From Prochlorococcus sp. AG-412-P08 (lineage in GTDB: Bacteria > Cyanobacteriota > Cyanobacteriia > PCC-6307 > Cyanobiaceae), in contig QCLI01000004.1 in the NCBI GenBank assembly GCA_003214695.1, positions 1 to 64,000 on the forward strand: 64,000 nucleotides of DNA. Direction: 5' to 3'. Below, in pieces: positions 6,814 through 15,892 of this stretch; the first letter of the stretch is position 1, and each line of letters opens with the position of its first letter. Under the pieces are notes generated by a model. The model did not search any database, had not been told where the DNA came from, and worked only from the letters and a program-made list of their open reading frames with translations. The position numbers were made by a program, and so were the translations under genes.

Positions 6814-7644
6814 TTACATTTTTTTCTTATTATAAGGTCCAAATCGTGTAGCGCACTCAGCTCCACAGTTTGACCCTAAATTAATAGCTTTTGTAATATC
6901 CCAATTCGCCGCAAGACCTGTAGTTACACCTGCTGCAAAACTATCTCCACAACCATAGCTATCAATCTCTTTTTTAGTTAAAACAATTGCCTTATACCTT
7001 CCACCTGGTTTTATGATTCCTCCTCTTGATCCTTCTGTCATTATCGTAAACCTTGGCTTAGAAGTAAGGGCTTTTAGATTATTTTTTTCATCAGGATCTA
7101 AATTACTTCCGATCAGAGCATCCAGTTGAATATTAGCCTGATTTAACGACATTATTTTGACTCTAGGCGTAGCACAGACAATCTTTGCTTTTCTGCAATA
7201 TTGAATTGTTTTTGCATCTCCTGCTGTAATAAAAACTCCATCCATATTTTTGAGTAGATCCCACTTTAAAGAGTCTTTTATAGAGGGTTCAAGTCTTTCA
7301 CCTATTACTGTTATTGCTCTGTCTCCATTCTTACCTACAAAGCTAATGCCTCTTCTGGTTGGTGTGTCTCTCCAGGCAATATGCATTTCAATACCGAAAG
7401 ATCTTAGCTCTTGGGCACACTTTTCCCCTATTTCGTCCTTGCCTAGTGAAGTAAAGAAGTGGACTTTGTGCTTTGTTAGCTTTGACATTTGTACTGCTGC
7501 AACTGCTCCTCCACCAGCAGCATGCTCTTCAATTCTCTTTCCGTGACTAATAACACCTTGCATAGGCATCTTGTCGACCAAAACAAAAGTAACCCATTCA
7601 ACGTGGCCAACTACAGCAAGTGTTAATTCACCTGTTGACATCAT
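6814..7644 (-). CDS. PfkB-family sugar/nucleoside kinase
   Basis: The 276-residue protein has the ribokinase-fold signature near its C-terminus: DSYGCGDSFAAG, with GCGD at 231-234 supplying the anion hole and catalytic Asp234. The N-terminal substrate side has AAGGGAVAAVQMSKL (the Gly-rich PfkB signature 1 region). The enzyme transfers phosphate from ATP to a sugar or nucleoside, but the substrate cannot be read from sequence. It is slightly shorter than typical ribokinases (about 300). Start alternatives are the paired ATGs at 7644 and 7641. Two small membrane ORFs follow on the same strand. Confidence 0.85.
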   Translation of the reverse strand: MMSTGELTLAVVGHVEWVTFVLVDKMPMQGVISHGKRIEEHAAGGGAVAAVQMSKLTKHKVHFFTSLGKDEIGEKCAQELRSFGIEMHIAWRDTPTRRGISFVGKNGDRAITVIGERLEPSIKDSLKWDLLKNMDGVFITAGDAKTIQYCRKAKIVCATPRVKIMSLNQANIQLDALIGSNLDPDEKNNLKALTSKPRFTIMTEGSRGGIIKPGGRYKAIVLTKKEIDSYGCGDSFAAGVTTGLAANWDITKAINLGSNCGAECATRFGPYNKKKM

Positions 7645-7810
7645 TTATTTTTTAATAGAGTTTAGAGCTATACTAAATATATTACTTAAGTGTATAGCTT
7701 TTAGCTAAGTTTATAATATAAAGAGATCAATTAATTATTATATCTAGGCTAAAATAAATTAGTTACTTTTCATTTATGTTAATCCTAAAAATCTTTATCT
7801 TAACTAGTAA

Positions 7811-8164
7811 ATGAACTTAAAGAAGATCTTTCTATCGTATTTTTATTTAATGATTGGCATAGCAGGAGGAGCTTTTACTACTGTTTCCAACATTGAATTT
7901 GTAAAAGACTATGGGCCAGGATTTGATGTTATTAAGTTTTTTGAGCTTGCAACTAATAATCCTGCTTCACAGTCGCTTTCTTTTGACTTGCTTTTTGTGG
8001 CAAGTGCCATATTTATTTGGATGTTTGTTGAATCAAGACGCTTGAGCATGAGACATTTTTGGATAATTATTTTAGCAACATTTTCTATAGCTATTGCCTT
8101 CTCTGCTCCATTATTTTTGTTTCTTAGAGAACGTAGGCTTCTTGAAATAAATGAAATAAAATAG
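7811..8164 (+). CDS. DUF2834-type small membrane protein
   Basis: The 117-residue protein has three predicted membrane helices (about residues 7-25, 57-75 and 84-103). The layout with FFELATNNPASQSLSFDLLF followed by FVESRRLSMRHFW fits the DUF2834 family, whose function is unknown. The product lies in the membrane with a short polar C-terminus. It is a lone plus-strand gene between two minus-strand genes. Confidence 0.7.
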   Translation: MNLKKIFLSYFYLMIGIAGGAFTTVSNIEFVKDYGPGFDVIKFFELATNNPASQSLSFDLLFVASAIFIWMFVESRRLSMRHFWIIILATFSIAIAFSAPLFLFLRERRLLEINEIK

Positions 8165-8216
8165 AACTTAAAAAAATTAATATAAGCACCCTGCTTTCGT
8201 TAGATGTTAAAACATA

Positions 8217-9515
8217 TCAACTAACTTGCCTAATTTGTTTTATTAGAGGATTTACTAACAAGCAGCAAAATGCCATGATGAACCATAACATCATTGCATT
8301 ACCCTGATTGTCTATTATAGTCCCTGCTATTAAAGGAAATACTAGAAAACTTATCCCAAAACATTGAGAGTAGATAGCCATGGCTAAACCCCTTTGTTCC
8401 TTTGGGGCTATTCTGACTATAGCCTCTGTCGCTGTAGGTAAAAACATTGCAATACCTATAGATATTGGTATTAATCCTAATAAAATTAAAAATATCCCTG
8501 AAGAATAAAAACTAGATATAGATAGAATTAAGCATCCAACTAGGAAATTAATATTGCTAAGAGTAAGACCTACTATCACATTTTTCTGTGAGAGCCATTT
8601 TCCTATAGGCCACTGTATAAATAATAATAATATAAGTTTATAAGCAACTATTAAACCAACAAAGCTACTACTTACTTCAGGCCTAACAATTCCTCCTTTA
8701 ACTAGGTCAAGCTGTATCCCTATTTGCATTAGAGATAATATGCCAGTACCTAATAGACTTATTATAAGAATGGGTAAAAGTAACTTAAGTAAGTTTATTA
8801 TCTCGATGACCCTATAACACAAGCCTCCTTTTGATGCCTGTCTCGAAAGTTCTAATTTCTGAAGTGACTTCCTAGGCGAATCTGTTTTATTTAACAAGCT
8901 TATTAGAGCACACATGCACAAAATTTCAATTATGTAAATTGATCGAAAATTTCCCAAGCTTGCTGATATTGATCCAATAACAACCCCTATTGTTACGCCA
9001 AGAGCATCAGCAGTGCGAGCAAGAGCAAAGCCTTTGCTTGAGTTGGAATGACTCTCTTCACAAGAAATTGGTATGGCAATTTCTACTGAAGGCCAGTAAA
9101 TCCCTGCAGCTGCTCCGAGGAATAATTCACCAGCAAGATAGTTGATGTTTGTATATGCAGTTAGGAGTAATAAATCAGCAATTATTGCAAAAACTGCACC
9201 AATCTTTAAAGCGAAATCAAAACCTATGCCTCTGTCGATCCAGACTCCTGTAGCGAGCCTTGTAATTGTTCCAGCTAGAGCTGCTATGCAAAAACCAAAG
9301 CCTATTTCCGTTGCACTGAATGAAAGATTATTGAATACAAGTGGAGTTAGGTAAAGGACTCCACCAGCACCTATTGATGCTAAAACTCTACAAATTGTAA
9401 TTTTGCGCAATTTTGAGGGAAACTGGTTCCACCACTGATTCAGATTTTTCGTTGTCTTCAAGACGCTCAATACGAAGAATAATTGCTTGTTATTTTCTTG
9501 CAACTTTTGGAGCAA
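8217..9515 (-). CDS. MFS transporter, substrate unknown
   Basis: The 432-codon frame has about 12 membrane helices and MFS features: an N-terminal GGVLYLTPLVF helix, the loop-2/3 motif LATGVWIDRGIGFDFALK, and a large central loop at about residues 215-235. The substrate is not predictable; relatives are drug-efflux-like or sugar permeases. The start is uncertain: 9515 is a TTG, further in-frame TTGs exist down to TTG 9410 (before RKITICRVLA), and there is no ATG. The 5' end overlaps or abuts the divergent hydrolase gene, so the true start is probably at the shorter end of this range. Confidence 0.85.
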   Translation of the reverse strand: MLQKLQENNKQLFFVLSVLKTTKNLNQWWNQFPSKLRKITICRVLASIGAGGVLYLTPLVFNNLSFSATEIGFGFCIAALAGTITRLATGVWIDRGIGFDFALKIGAVFAIIADLLLLTAYTNINYLAGELFLGAAAGIYWPSVEIAIPISCEESHSNSSKGFALARTADALGVTIGVVIGSISASLGNFRSIYIIEILCMCALISLLNKTDSPRKSLQKLELSRQASKGGLCYRVIEIINLLKLLLPILIISLLGTGILSLMQIGIQLDLVKGGIVRPEVSSSFVGLIVAYKLILLLFIQWPIGKWLSQKNVIVGLTLSNINFLVGCLILSISSFYSSGIFLILLGLIPISIGIAMFLPTATEAIVRIAPKEQRGLAMAIYSQCFGISFLVFPLIAGTIIDNQGNAMMLWFIMAFCCLLVNPLIKQIRQVS

Positions 9516-11068
9516 GCACTTTAGTCTTGCCTCAATTTCATGGCGCAGAAAGGGTTGAGTTTCATTTTGAGGATATGGTTATCCCTATACCTATAGATGA
9601 ATTGAACATTTGGAATAGAGATTTAAACGCAGAAAATAATAATGAGAAATTAAAAACTAGTTCGGAATTGGGATATTGGCTAAATATGTTGGGCTTTAAC
9701 AGTAGAGGAGCATTATCCAATTTTCTTGAGGCCCCTTTTATAAAAGATGAGAGTATGACACGGCAGCTTTTAAGAAGCTGGGCTGGCAGAAAATTATTAG
9801 ATGAAATAAGTGATCTTATTGTAATTGATGATGATAAGACAGGAGTAAAGCTTTTTAATACTTTAGAAAGCCTTCTTGAGGACCAGGAGCAACTATCTTT
9901 ATTAGATCTTTTAAAATCTTTGCCTGCTGAGGTAATACATTTTGACCTAGATGGATGGTTAAAAGTTATTTCTAGTTGGAAAAATGAGTTAAGCCTTCAG
10001 CAAAAGTTCTTGAAAGATTTAAATGCTTTTTCATCAAATAATAGCCTTTTAGAATCTAAAGAATCTGTTCAAAATGAATTAAAAGAATCATTAAATGAAA
10101 TTGTTAGGGTGCCAGTTGGGCATCGCCCTAAAGACTTGGAAATTGAGATATGGCGTCCATTGGCAAGATCTTTCTCTAGAGAAAATTGGATTGTTTTCAT
10201 GCCTGGTTTAGGCGGAGATCAAAGCCATTTTCGATGGCTTGCAAGAAGTCTTAGTCATCAAGGTTGGGAAGTAGTTTTGATAGATCACCCAGGTAGTAAT
10301 TCTGAGGCAATGTCATCCTTTGTGGAAGGTCGAAATCCAGTCCCAGGTGGTGCAGAAGTTTTTCCTTATAGGTTGGCAGATTTAAATGCTGTTTTGGATT
10401 TAAAGGAAAAAGAGCTTCTGGACGTTAAAGGTGAGAAAGTTGTTTTGATGGGGCATTCATTGGGCTCACTTATTTCATTTTTAGCTTCTGGCGCAACACC
10501 CCAGAATCGATTACTTGATCGATGTAATAAGGCGTTGGATGACCTTTCTATTACTAATCTCTCTAGACTTCTTCAATGTCAGATTGTTGACCTTCCTTTA
10601 GAGGAACAGAAGGAGATCTCTTCTTTAGCAGCAATAGTAGGAATAAACAGTTTTGGCAAATTATTATGGCCTGATTCTTTAAGTGCGGAAATTAATGTGC
10701 CAGTTCTCCTTACTGGAGGGACTTTTGATTTAATTACTCCGGCAATTTCAGAACAATTAGGCCTACTGCTTTCGACAAAGTTAAATAAATTCAGTAGGGC
10801 TTTGATTATTGAAGGAGCAAGCCATTTTTCTCCTATAAGAGTTGCTGATCAAAAAATTGATGTTAGGCAAAATGATTTGTATCAAATTAGCGATGCCTTG
10901 GTTGGATTTCACCCCCTTTCTGTACAAAGCCTTCTGGCTCGCGAAATAGCAAGATTTCTAGACAATCTTGAGAGAAGTAAATCACTCCCCGTAAGTACAA
11001 ATGTTACAAGGAATGGATTGAAGTTTCATTTATTAGATCGTAATTCTATTATCAAAATTTTAGATTAA
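9413..11068 (+). CDS. Exported alpha/beta hydrolase, DUF1400-like
   Basis: The 551-codon frame encodes a basic N-terminus plus hydrophobic signal (RRSIRRIIACYFLATFGASTL). A DUF1400-like domain follows (about residues 45-230, beginning VEFHFEDMVIPIPIDEL), then an alpha/beta hydrolase domain. The nucleophile elbow is MGHSLGS (about residue 347). A likely catalytic His lies in EGASHFSP, and an oxyanion strand in VFMPGLGGDQSHFRW. The substrate is unknown; lipid or ester hydrolysis outside the cytoplasm is an inference. The first start is TTG 9413, and TTG 9452 directly before SSRRSIRR is more plausible. No ATG is available. Confidence 0.85.
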   Translation: MRETGSTTDSDFSLSSRRSIRRIIACYFLATFGASTLVLPQFHGAERVEFHFEDMVIPIPIDELNIWNRDLNAENNNEKLKTSSELGYWLNMLGFNSRGALSNFLEAPFIKDESMTRQLLRSWAGRKLLDEISDLIVIDDDKTGVKLFNTLESLLEDQEQLSLLDLLKSLPAEVIHFDLDGWLKVISSWKNELSLQQKFLKDLNAFSSNNSLLESKESVQNELKESLNEIVRVPVGHRPKDLEIEIWRPLARSFSRENWIVFMPGLGGDQSHFRWLARSLSHQGWEVVLIDHPGSNSEAMSSFVEGRNPVPGGAEVFPYRLADLNAVLDLKEKELLDVKGEKVVLMGHSLGSLISFLASGATPQNRLLDRCNKALDDLSITNLSRLLQCQIVDLPLEEQKEISSLAAIVGINSFGKLLWPDSLSAEINVPVLLTGGTFDLITPAISEQLGLLLSTKLNKFSRALIIEGASHFSPIRVADQKIDVRQNDLYQISDALVGFHPLSVQSLLAREIARFLDNLERSKSLPVSTNVTRNGLKFHLLDRNSIIKILD

Positions 11069-12087
11069 TTAAAATTAATCCTTGGGTCTATAAATGCTAT
11101 TGCTATGTCCACTAACAAACTTATTATTACGACAAGGCTTGAAATAATAACAATAATACCTTGAACTACTGGATAGTCTCTTTGACTAATGGCTTCTTGC
11201 AGGCCTAAGGCTATCCCTGGCCATGAGAAAGTTATTTCTATTAGTAGCGCTCCACCTATTAGTGAAGCAATAGTTAAACCTGCTATTGTTAGTACTGGCA
11301 GTAATGCATTCGGGAAAGCATGTTTTAAGATAACTTGACTATCCTTTATTCCTCTACTTTTTGCGGCTTGTATATAGTTTGTAGTAAGTATCTTGCTTAG
11401 ATTTAATCTTAATGATCTACTGAAAATGCCACTTAAAAGTATTCCTAAAGTACTTGCAGGTAAGATAATGTGCCGAATAGAACCTAATAAAGCTTGTAGA
11501 TTGCCAGTTTTTATACTATCGAGTATCAGAAAACCACTTCCTTCCGGTTCCATTAAATTGGGTGGAAATCTTCCTCCTACCGGAAGCCATCCAAGTATTA
11601 CTGCAAAGAAAATTTGAATAAGCATTGCAGCCCAAAATGGCGGTAATGCATAGGTGCCAATCCCAAATAGTCGTCCAATAAGATCTGTTTTCCCTTCTGG
11701 CCTAGCAATACCTGTAAAGCCGACTGCTAGACCTATTGTTATAGCAATTATTATTGCTATAACACCTAGCTCAATACTGGCTGGTAATGTGTTTGAAATT
11801 AATTGTCGAACGGGCTCTTGATTATTTAGTGATTCTCCTAAGTCTCCATGAATAAGGCAATTTAGGTATTTAAAATATTGAGTAAGGAGTGGTGCATCTA
11901 AGCCTAACTTTACTCTTAAGGCTTCTCTTGCTGCAGAATCAGCACGTATTCCAAGAATTGCGTCAACAGGATCTCCTGGTGCAACTCTTAGCAATAAGAA
12001 CACTAGGGTTGATATTAGCCATAGCATTACTGGAGCTAAAAGTAGCCTGGATATGGAATATTTGAGAAGAGATCTTGATCTATTCAT
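11065..12087 (-). CDS. ABC peptide/nickel-type permease (DppB/OppB family)
   Basis: The 340-residue inner-membrane protein has an N-terminal helix, the family signature LRVAPGDPVDAILG, five further helices, and the EAA cytoplasmic loop (about residues 235-255, AAKSRGIKDSQVILKHAFPNALLPV) that docks the ATPase. It imports the ligand bound by the upstream substrate-binding protein, whose end overlaps this start by 8 bases (translational coupling). No second permease (DppC) or ATPase (DppD/F) gene lies next to it. Confidence 0.93.
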   Translation of the reverse strand: MNRSRSLLKYSISRLLLAPVMLWLISTLVFLLLRVAPGDPVDAILGIRADSAAREALRVKLGLDAPLLTQYFKYLNCLIHGDLGESLNNQEPVRQLISNTLPASIELGVIAIIIAITIGLAVGFTGIARPEGKTDLIGRLFGIGTYALPPFWAAMLIQIFFAVILGWLPVGGRFPPNLMEPEGSGFLILDSIKTGNLQALLGSIRHIILPASTLGILLSGIFSRSLRLNLSKILTTNYIQAAKSRGIKDSQVILKHAFPNALLPVLTIAGLTIASLIGGALLIEITFSWPGIALGLQEAISQRDYPVVQGIIVIISSLVVIISLLVDIAIAFIDPRINFN

Positions 12088-13708
12088 TGTATTTAATCAT
12101 TTCTTTCAGAAGAAGTCTTCCACTTCCATCAAATTTTGGTTTGCTTAAGTTATTGCGAGTCCAGACCCTTGGCTTTAAATGCCAAATGGGTAGAAGCGCA
12201 GCACCCTCTGCTGCAAGCCTCTCAACTTTACGTAATTCCTCAAGTCTTTCCTCTTCACGTAACAATTCACTTTTCATGAGTGATTTTTGAAGTGTATTGT
12301 TTGCCCAAAAAGTTCCTCCAGTTACGGCTTCGCCATCTTCACAGACTTCATCGTTTATTTTGATGCAGTCTAGAAGTGGAGCTAAGTATGCATAAGGGTC
12401 TGGGTAGTCTCCTGTCCAATCAAGTATTACGGCCTCAAAAGCCCCTTCGGAAAGTTGTTTATATATAGTTGTTGATTCAACGCCATTTAATGAAATCTCG
12501 AGACATTCTGATAAGTCTTGTTTTATCTGTTGTTGCCATTTAAGTGCTAATAGTTTGTCAGAAGGTACATTTGATCTAAAAGTTAGAGGTAGCGTTAATT
12601 TTTTGTTATTGCAAAAACCAGCTTCTTTGAAAATTCTTGATGCAGTCTCGACGTTGTATTTAGGCCATGGAGAGTTTTTCCTGATGGCTAAAAATGGTGG
12701 AATTAATGATCTTAAGGGTACTCTTAGTCCATAACTTACTTGATTTGAAATTAGATCCCTGTCTAAAGAAAATAAGAGAGCCTTCCTGATTTTTTTGTTT
12801 TTAAGAAGATCTGAATTGGTTCGAAAAGCAATATACCCAATTTCCATAGGTGGTCCTTCTCCTTCAATAAGAGTATTTTCCTTTGATAAGTTCTTAAGGG
12901 CAAAACTATGAACATCTTCAATTGCGTTTGATAAAAGGACATCTACTTGTCCAGTCTTAATTGCACTAAAAAGTGAAGTTGAATTTGTAAAACTAACAAA
13001 TGTTATTCCTGAGTTTTTAACTTTTTCACCCCAGTAATTTTGAAAAGGCTCAATACTTTGTCTTTCTGCTGAATAGTTTATTAATTTGTATGGACCAGTT
13101 CCGATGAAATTGTTAATTAGGAATTTGTCTTTATAGAGAGAATACGAAGTTGGAGATATTGGCGTAAGGTTAATTGATGTCAGCAATCCTTTTATTGAAG
13201 TTGATGGCTCCGAAAGATTAATTCGTATTAAAAATTCTTCGGGTGTCTCTATTGATTTTATACTTTTAGTTATATAGGTAAGAGTTCCTATTTGTATGAA
13301 ACGGTTGATGCTAAAGGCCATTGCTGCAGCATCAAATTTAGTTCCATCATGGAAGAGAATATTCTCCTTAAGTGGGATAGAAATAGATAAACCATCTTTG
13401 CTAATTATTGGTTTATCCTTTGCAAGCATAGGTACAAGTGAACCTTGTAAGTTGATCCTGTAAAGAGTATCCCCTAAGCTACTTATTAATTGAAGAGCAA
13501 GTAATTTATTAGCCTGGGCAGGGTCAAGAGATTCTATCTTACCTTTGCTTGCTAGGATAATCCCTTTGAAATCAGATTTAACCATGCACGAAACTTGTGC
13601 AAAAAGTAATAGAAATGCTGAAAATTTAATTGCTAGTTTAAATGGAAGCCTGCTTGATTTCATTTTTAACTTTGATATTGAGTCTTTATGGATAGTCAAT
13701 TTCTTCAA
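12080..13708 (-). CDS. ABC substrate-binding protein, family 5 (peptide/nickel type)
   Basis: The 542-residue protein has a long N-terminal signal. The hydrophobic core FSAFLLLFAQVSC ends in a lipobox-like Cys, so it is probably an anchored lipoprotein. Family-5 landmarks are SLDPAQANKLLALQL, the conserved region around LKENILFHDGTKFDAAAMAFS, and LLFSLDRDLI. It would bind a peptide or related ligand in the periplasm for the overlapping DppB-type permease. The start at 13708 gives an unusually long n-region; the internal Met about 15 residues in (MKSSRLPFKLAIK) is an equally good start. Ligand unknown. Confidence 0.9.
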   Translation of the reverse strand: MKKLTIHKDSISKLKMKSSRLPFKLAIKFSAFLLLFAQVSCMVKSDFKGIILASKGKIESLDPAQANKLLALQLISSLGDTLYRINLQGSLVPMLAKDKPIISKDGLSISIPLKENILFHDGTKFDAAAMAFSINRFIQIGTLTYITKSIKSIETPEEFLIRINLSEPSTSIKGLLTSINLTPISPTSYSLYKDKFLINNFIGTGPYKLINYSAERQSIEPFQNYWGEKVKNSGITFVSFTNSTSLFSAIKTGQVDVLLSNAIEDVHSFALKNLSKENTLIEGEGPPMEIGYIAFRTNSDLLKNKKIRKALLFSLDRDLISNQVSYGLRVPLRSLIPPFLAIRKNSPWPKYNVETASRIFKEAGFCNNKKLTLPLTFRSNVPSDKLLALKWQQQIKQDLSECLEISLNGVESTTIYKQLSEGAFEAVILDWTGDYPDPYAYLAPLLDCIKINDEVCEDGEAVTGGTFWANNTLQKSLMKSELLREEERLEELRKVERLAAEGAALLPIWHLKPRVWTRNNLSKPKFDGSGRLLLKEMIKYNE

Positions 13709-13714
13709 TGAGGC

Positions 13715-13987
13715 TTAAACAATAGATATTTGTTTAAGTGATATTTCAAAGACTGGAGAACCTGAGGGCAATATAGGCCATTGTCTAACCCAGCATTTTT
13801 GATGCTTGTTGTCTATTCCAATTACTTGAAATTGGGATTCTTCATTTAAAAGCTTTATGCAGTCACCTTGACGAAGACTTTCCAATGAATTTTCTCCAGC
13901 ATTGCTAATGCTAGACCTTAACTGATCAGTAACTGTCTTAGCCAATAGTAAATCGAAAACAATAGAACTGATGTTGAGCAAACTCAA
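13715..13987 (-). CDS. Conserved hypothetical protein, 90 residues
   Basis: This soluble protein has a helical N-terminal half (LLLAKTVTDQLRSSISNAG) and a beta-rich C-terminal half (GDCIKLLNEESQFQVIGIDNK, CWVRQWPIL). The latter looks like a small barrel. There is no catalytic motif. It lies 6 bases upstream of the substrate-binding protein gene on the same strand, so it may lead that transcript. Function is unknown. Confidence 0.65.
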   Translation of the reverse strand: MSLLNISSIVFDLLLAKTVTDQLRSSISNAGENSLESLRQGDCIKLLNEESQFQVIGIDNKHQKCWVRQWPILPSGSPVFEISLKQISIV

Positions 13988-14038
13988 CTAAATATATAAT
14001 TACCAGCCTTTATGAATATTTGCCATATTTAAGTTAAT

Positions 14039-15355
14039 TTAAAGACAACTATAATGAGCAGCAATCTTTATAACCTCTTTTAGTTCCTGTATTTTAGCTA
14101 GCGAATCAGAAATTTTCCCTTTACTGACTTTGTGAGTAATCACAATTATTTCTGCTTCTGAATTAGTTGAATCAAATTGAACAATTGATTGGATAGATAC
14201 TTGATTTTCTCCAAAAATGTTTCCAATGCTACCTATTACTCCTGGAGTGTCTTTTGTATTTAATCGGATATAACTTTTCTGAGGCATGTCTCTTGGATTC
14301 GCTAAATAGCAATTCCTCCAACTGCGTGCTGAGAGAAGAGGGTCGAGCGACTTCTCAATTTCATTAGTTAGGCTTATTCCTGCAATATTTAAAATGTCTG
14401 CGACTACAGCTGAGGCCGTTGGTCCTGCTCCAGCTCCAGGGCCATAAAACATTACCTCTCCAATTGGTTCACCTTCAATAAGAATGGCATTATTTACTCC
14501 GTTGACTACGGACAATGGATGCTCATTTGGTACGAGAGTGGGCTCTACTCTTAAAGCTAAAGGAAATGATTCATTTACTGTTGAGTTCTCATGGAGATGT
14601 TGAGCTATTGCAAGTAGCTTTATTTCATATCCAAGTTGATGGGCGTAATTTATATCGATAATTTGAAGATTACTGATTCCTTTTGTTGGGATGCTTTCAC
14701 GATTAATTGCTCCTCCAAAAGCTAATCCACTTAGGATGGCTATTTTATCTGCTGCATCATGGCCATCAACATCAGCACTTGGGTTTGCTTCAGCGTATCC
14801 AAGTGACTGAGCTTCTTTTAATACATCATTGTAATTAGCACCCTCTTTTGTCATTTGACTAAGGATGTAATTAGTTGTGCCATTGATTATCCCAGTTATT
14901 TTATTAATTCGGTTACCACCTAGAGATTGTTTTAGGGGTTCAATAATTGGAATTCCTCCTCCTACAGCCGCTTCAATAAGTACATAAACTCCTGCAGCAT
15001 TTGCTGCATCAGAAATCTCTTTCCCATATCTAGCAATTACTGCTTTATTAGCTGTAACAACTGATTTCCCAGATTTAATTGCACTTAGAATTAAACTTTT
15101 TGCAGGTTCAATACCACCTATTGCCTCAACTATCAGCTTGATTTTGGGATCATTTACTATTTCAAATGGATCTTCAGTGAGAATTGATGAATTTACTTTT
15201 ATTGACCGAGGACGATTTAAATCCTTGACAGCTATGCGAGCAATATTAATGCTTGAGACTAATGGGTGACGGCCCTTAGGTGAATTAATAATATTGACTA
15301 CACCAGTACCAACAGTTCCTAGACCAAGAAGACCAATGTCTATTATTTGATTCAT
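14039..15355 (-). CDS. hom: Homoserine dehydrogenase
   Basis: The 438-residue monofunctional enzyme reduces aspartate semialdehyde to homoserine with NAD(P)H, the branch step to threonine and methionine. The Rossmann motif GLLGLGTVGTGV is at residues 8-19. The catalytic domain has GIINGTTNYILSQM and GYAEANPSADVDGHDAADK, with the substrate and catalytic Asp/Lys residues. A C-terminal ACT domain (about 360-435, TKDTPGVIGSIGNIFGENQ) suggests threonine feedback. Length is normal for the family. It lies downstream of sufE on the same strand with a 44-base gap. Confidence 0.97.
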   Translation of the reverse strand: MNQIIDIGLLGLGTVGTGVVNIINSPKGRHPLVSSINIARIAVKDLNRPRSIKVNSSILTEDPFEIVNDPKIKLIVEAIGGIEPAKSLILSAIKSGKSVVTANKAVIARYGKEISDAANAAGVYVLIEAAVGGGIPIIEPLKQSLGGNRINKITGIINGTTNYILSQMTKEGANYNDVLKEAQSLGYAEANPSADVDGHDAADKIAILSGLAFGGAINRESIPTKGISNLQIIDINYAHQLGYEIKLLAIAQHLHENSTVNESFPLALRVEPTLVPNEHPLSVVNGVNNAILIEGEPIGEVMFYGPGAGAGPTASAVVADILNIAGISLTNEIEKSLDPLLSARSWRNCYLANPRDMPQKSYIRLNTKDTPGVIGSIGNIFGENQVSIQSIVQFDSTNSEAEIIVITHKVSKGKISDSLAKIQELKEVIKIAAHYSCL

Positions 15356-15399
15356 AACTTTAATTTTTAGATTGAAGAATTTTAGAAGACATAGCTTAG

Positions 15400-15843
15400 C
15401 TATAGGAATTTCGAAGCTTGTGATTTCATCTTAATGAAAATGTTCATAAATCCATTTACGCGTGAAGCAGTAAGGCTGCTATTCAAACCTGTTGCTGTTA
15501 TAAAAGTTGGGTCTATTTTTACTATTTCTTCAGGTGATAAATTGCTAAGGCCCTTTACTAAAAGCGATAACATGCCTTTTGTTATAAGGGCATCAGAGTA
15601 TCCTTCCCAAAATATTTTTCCTTCTTTTAGGTTGCCCTTTACATATACCTGAGAGATGCAACCTTTGACCTTCATTGAGGGATTGAAAGTACCTAAGGGA
15701 ATGTTGGGAAGTTTCTTCGCCAAAAAAAGCAAGTACTCATAACGCTTTCTAGGTTCTGAACATGAGCTTAGTTTTGAAACTATCTTGTCGAGCTCTAGAC
15801 TTCCGAAAGTAGTTGTGAAATGCTCAACTGGCGAGTCAGCCAT
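15400..15843 (-). CDS. sufE: SufE, sulfur acceptor for Fe-S cluster assembly
   Basis: The 147-residue SufE-family protein accepts persulfide sulfur from the SufS cysteine desulfurase and passes it to the SufBCD scaffold. The active Cys is residue 62 in MKVKGCISQVYV. The fold is supported by KLSSCSEPRKRYEYLLFLAK near the start and ALITKGMLSLLVKGLS, ending with SLTASRVNGFMNIFIKMK. It is cytosolic. The start ATG gives the usual MADSP opening. It lies between a folate enzyme and hom on the same strand. Confidence 0.93.
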   Translation of the reverse strand: MADSPVEHFTTTFGSLELDKIVSKLSSCSEPRKRYEYLLFLAKKLPNIPLGTFNPSMKVKGCISQVYVKGNLKEGKIFWEGYSDALITKGMLSLLVKGLSNLSPEEIVKIDPTFITATGLNSSLTASRVNGFMNIFIKMKSQASKFL

Positions 15844-15892
15844 AAAAGAAAATCTTTGCCCTGAATATTTTCAAGCATAATATCCAACCTAT

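Noticed and set aside
7250-7546. 98-codon ORF antisense to the PfkB kinase
   Set aside because: The kinase motifs are on the other strand; this frame has no family features.
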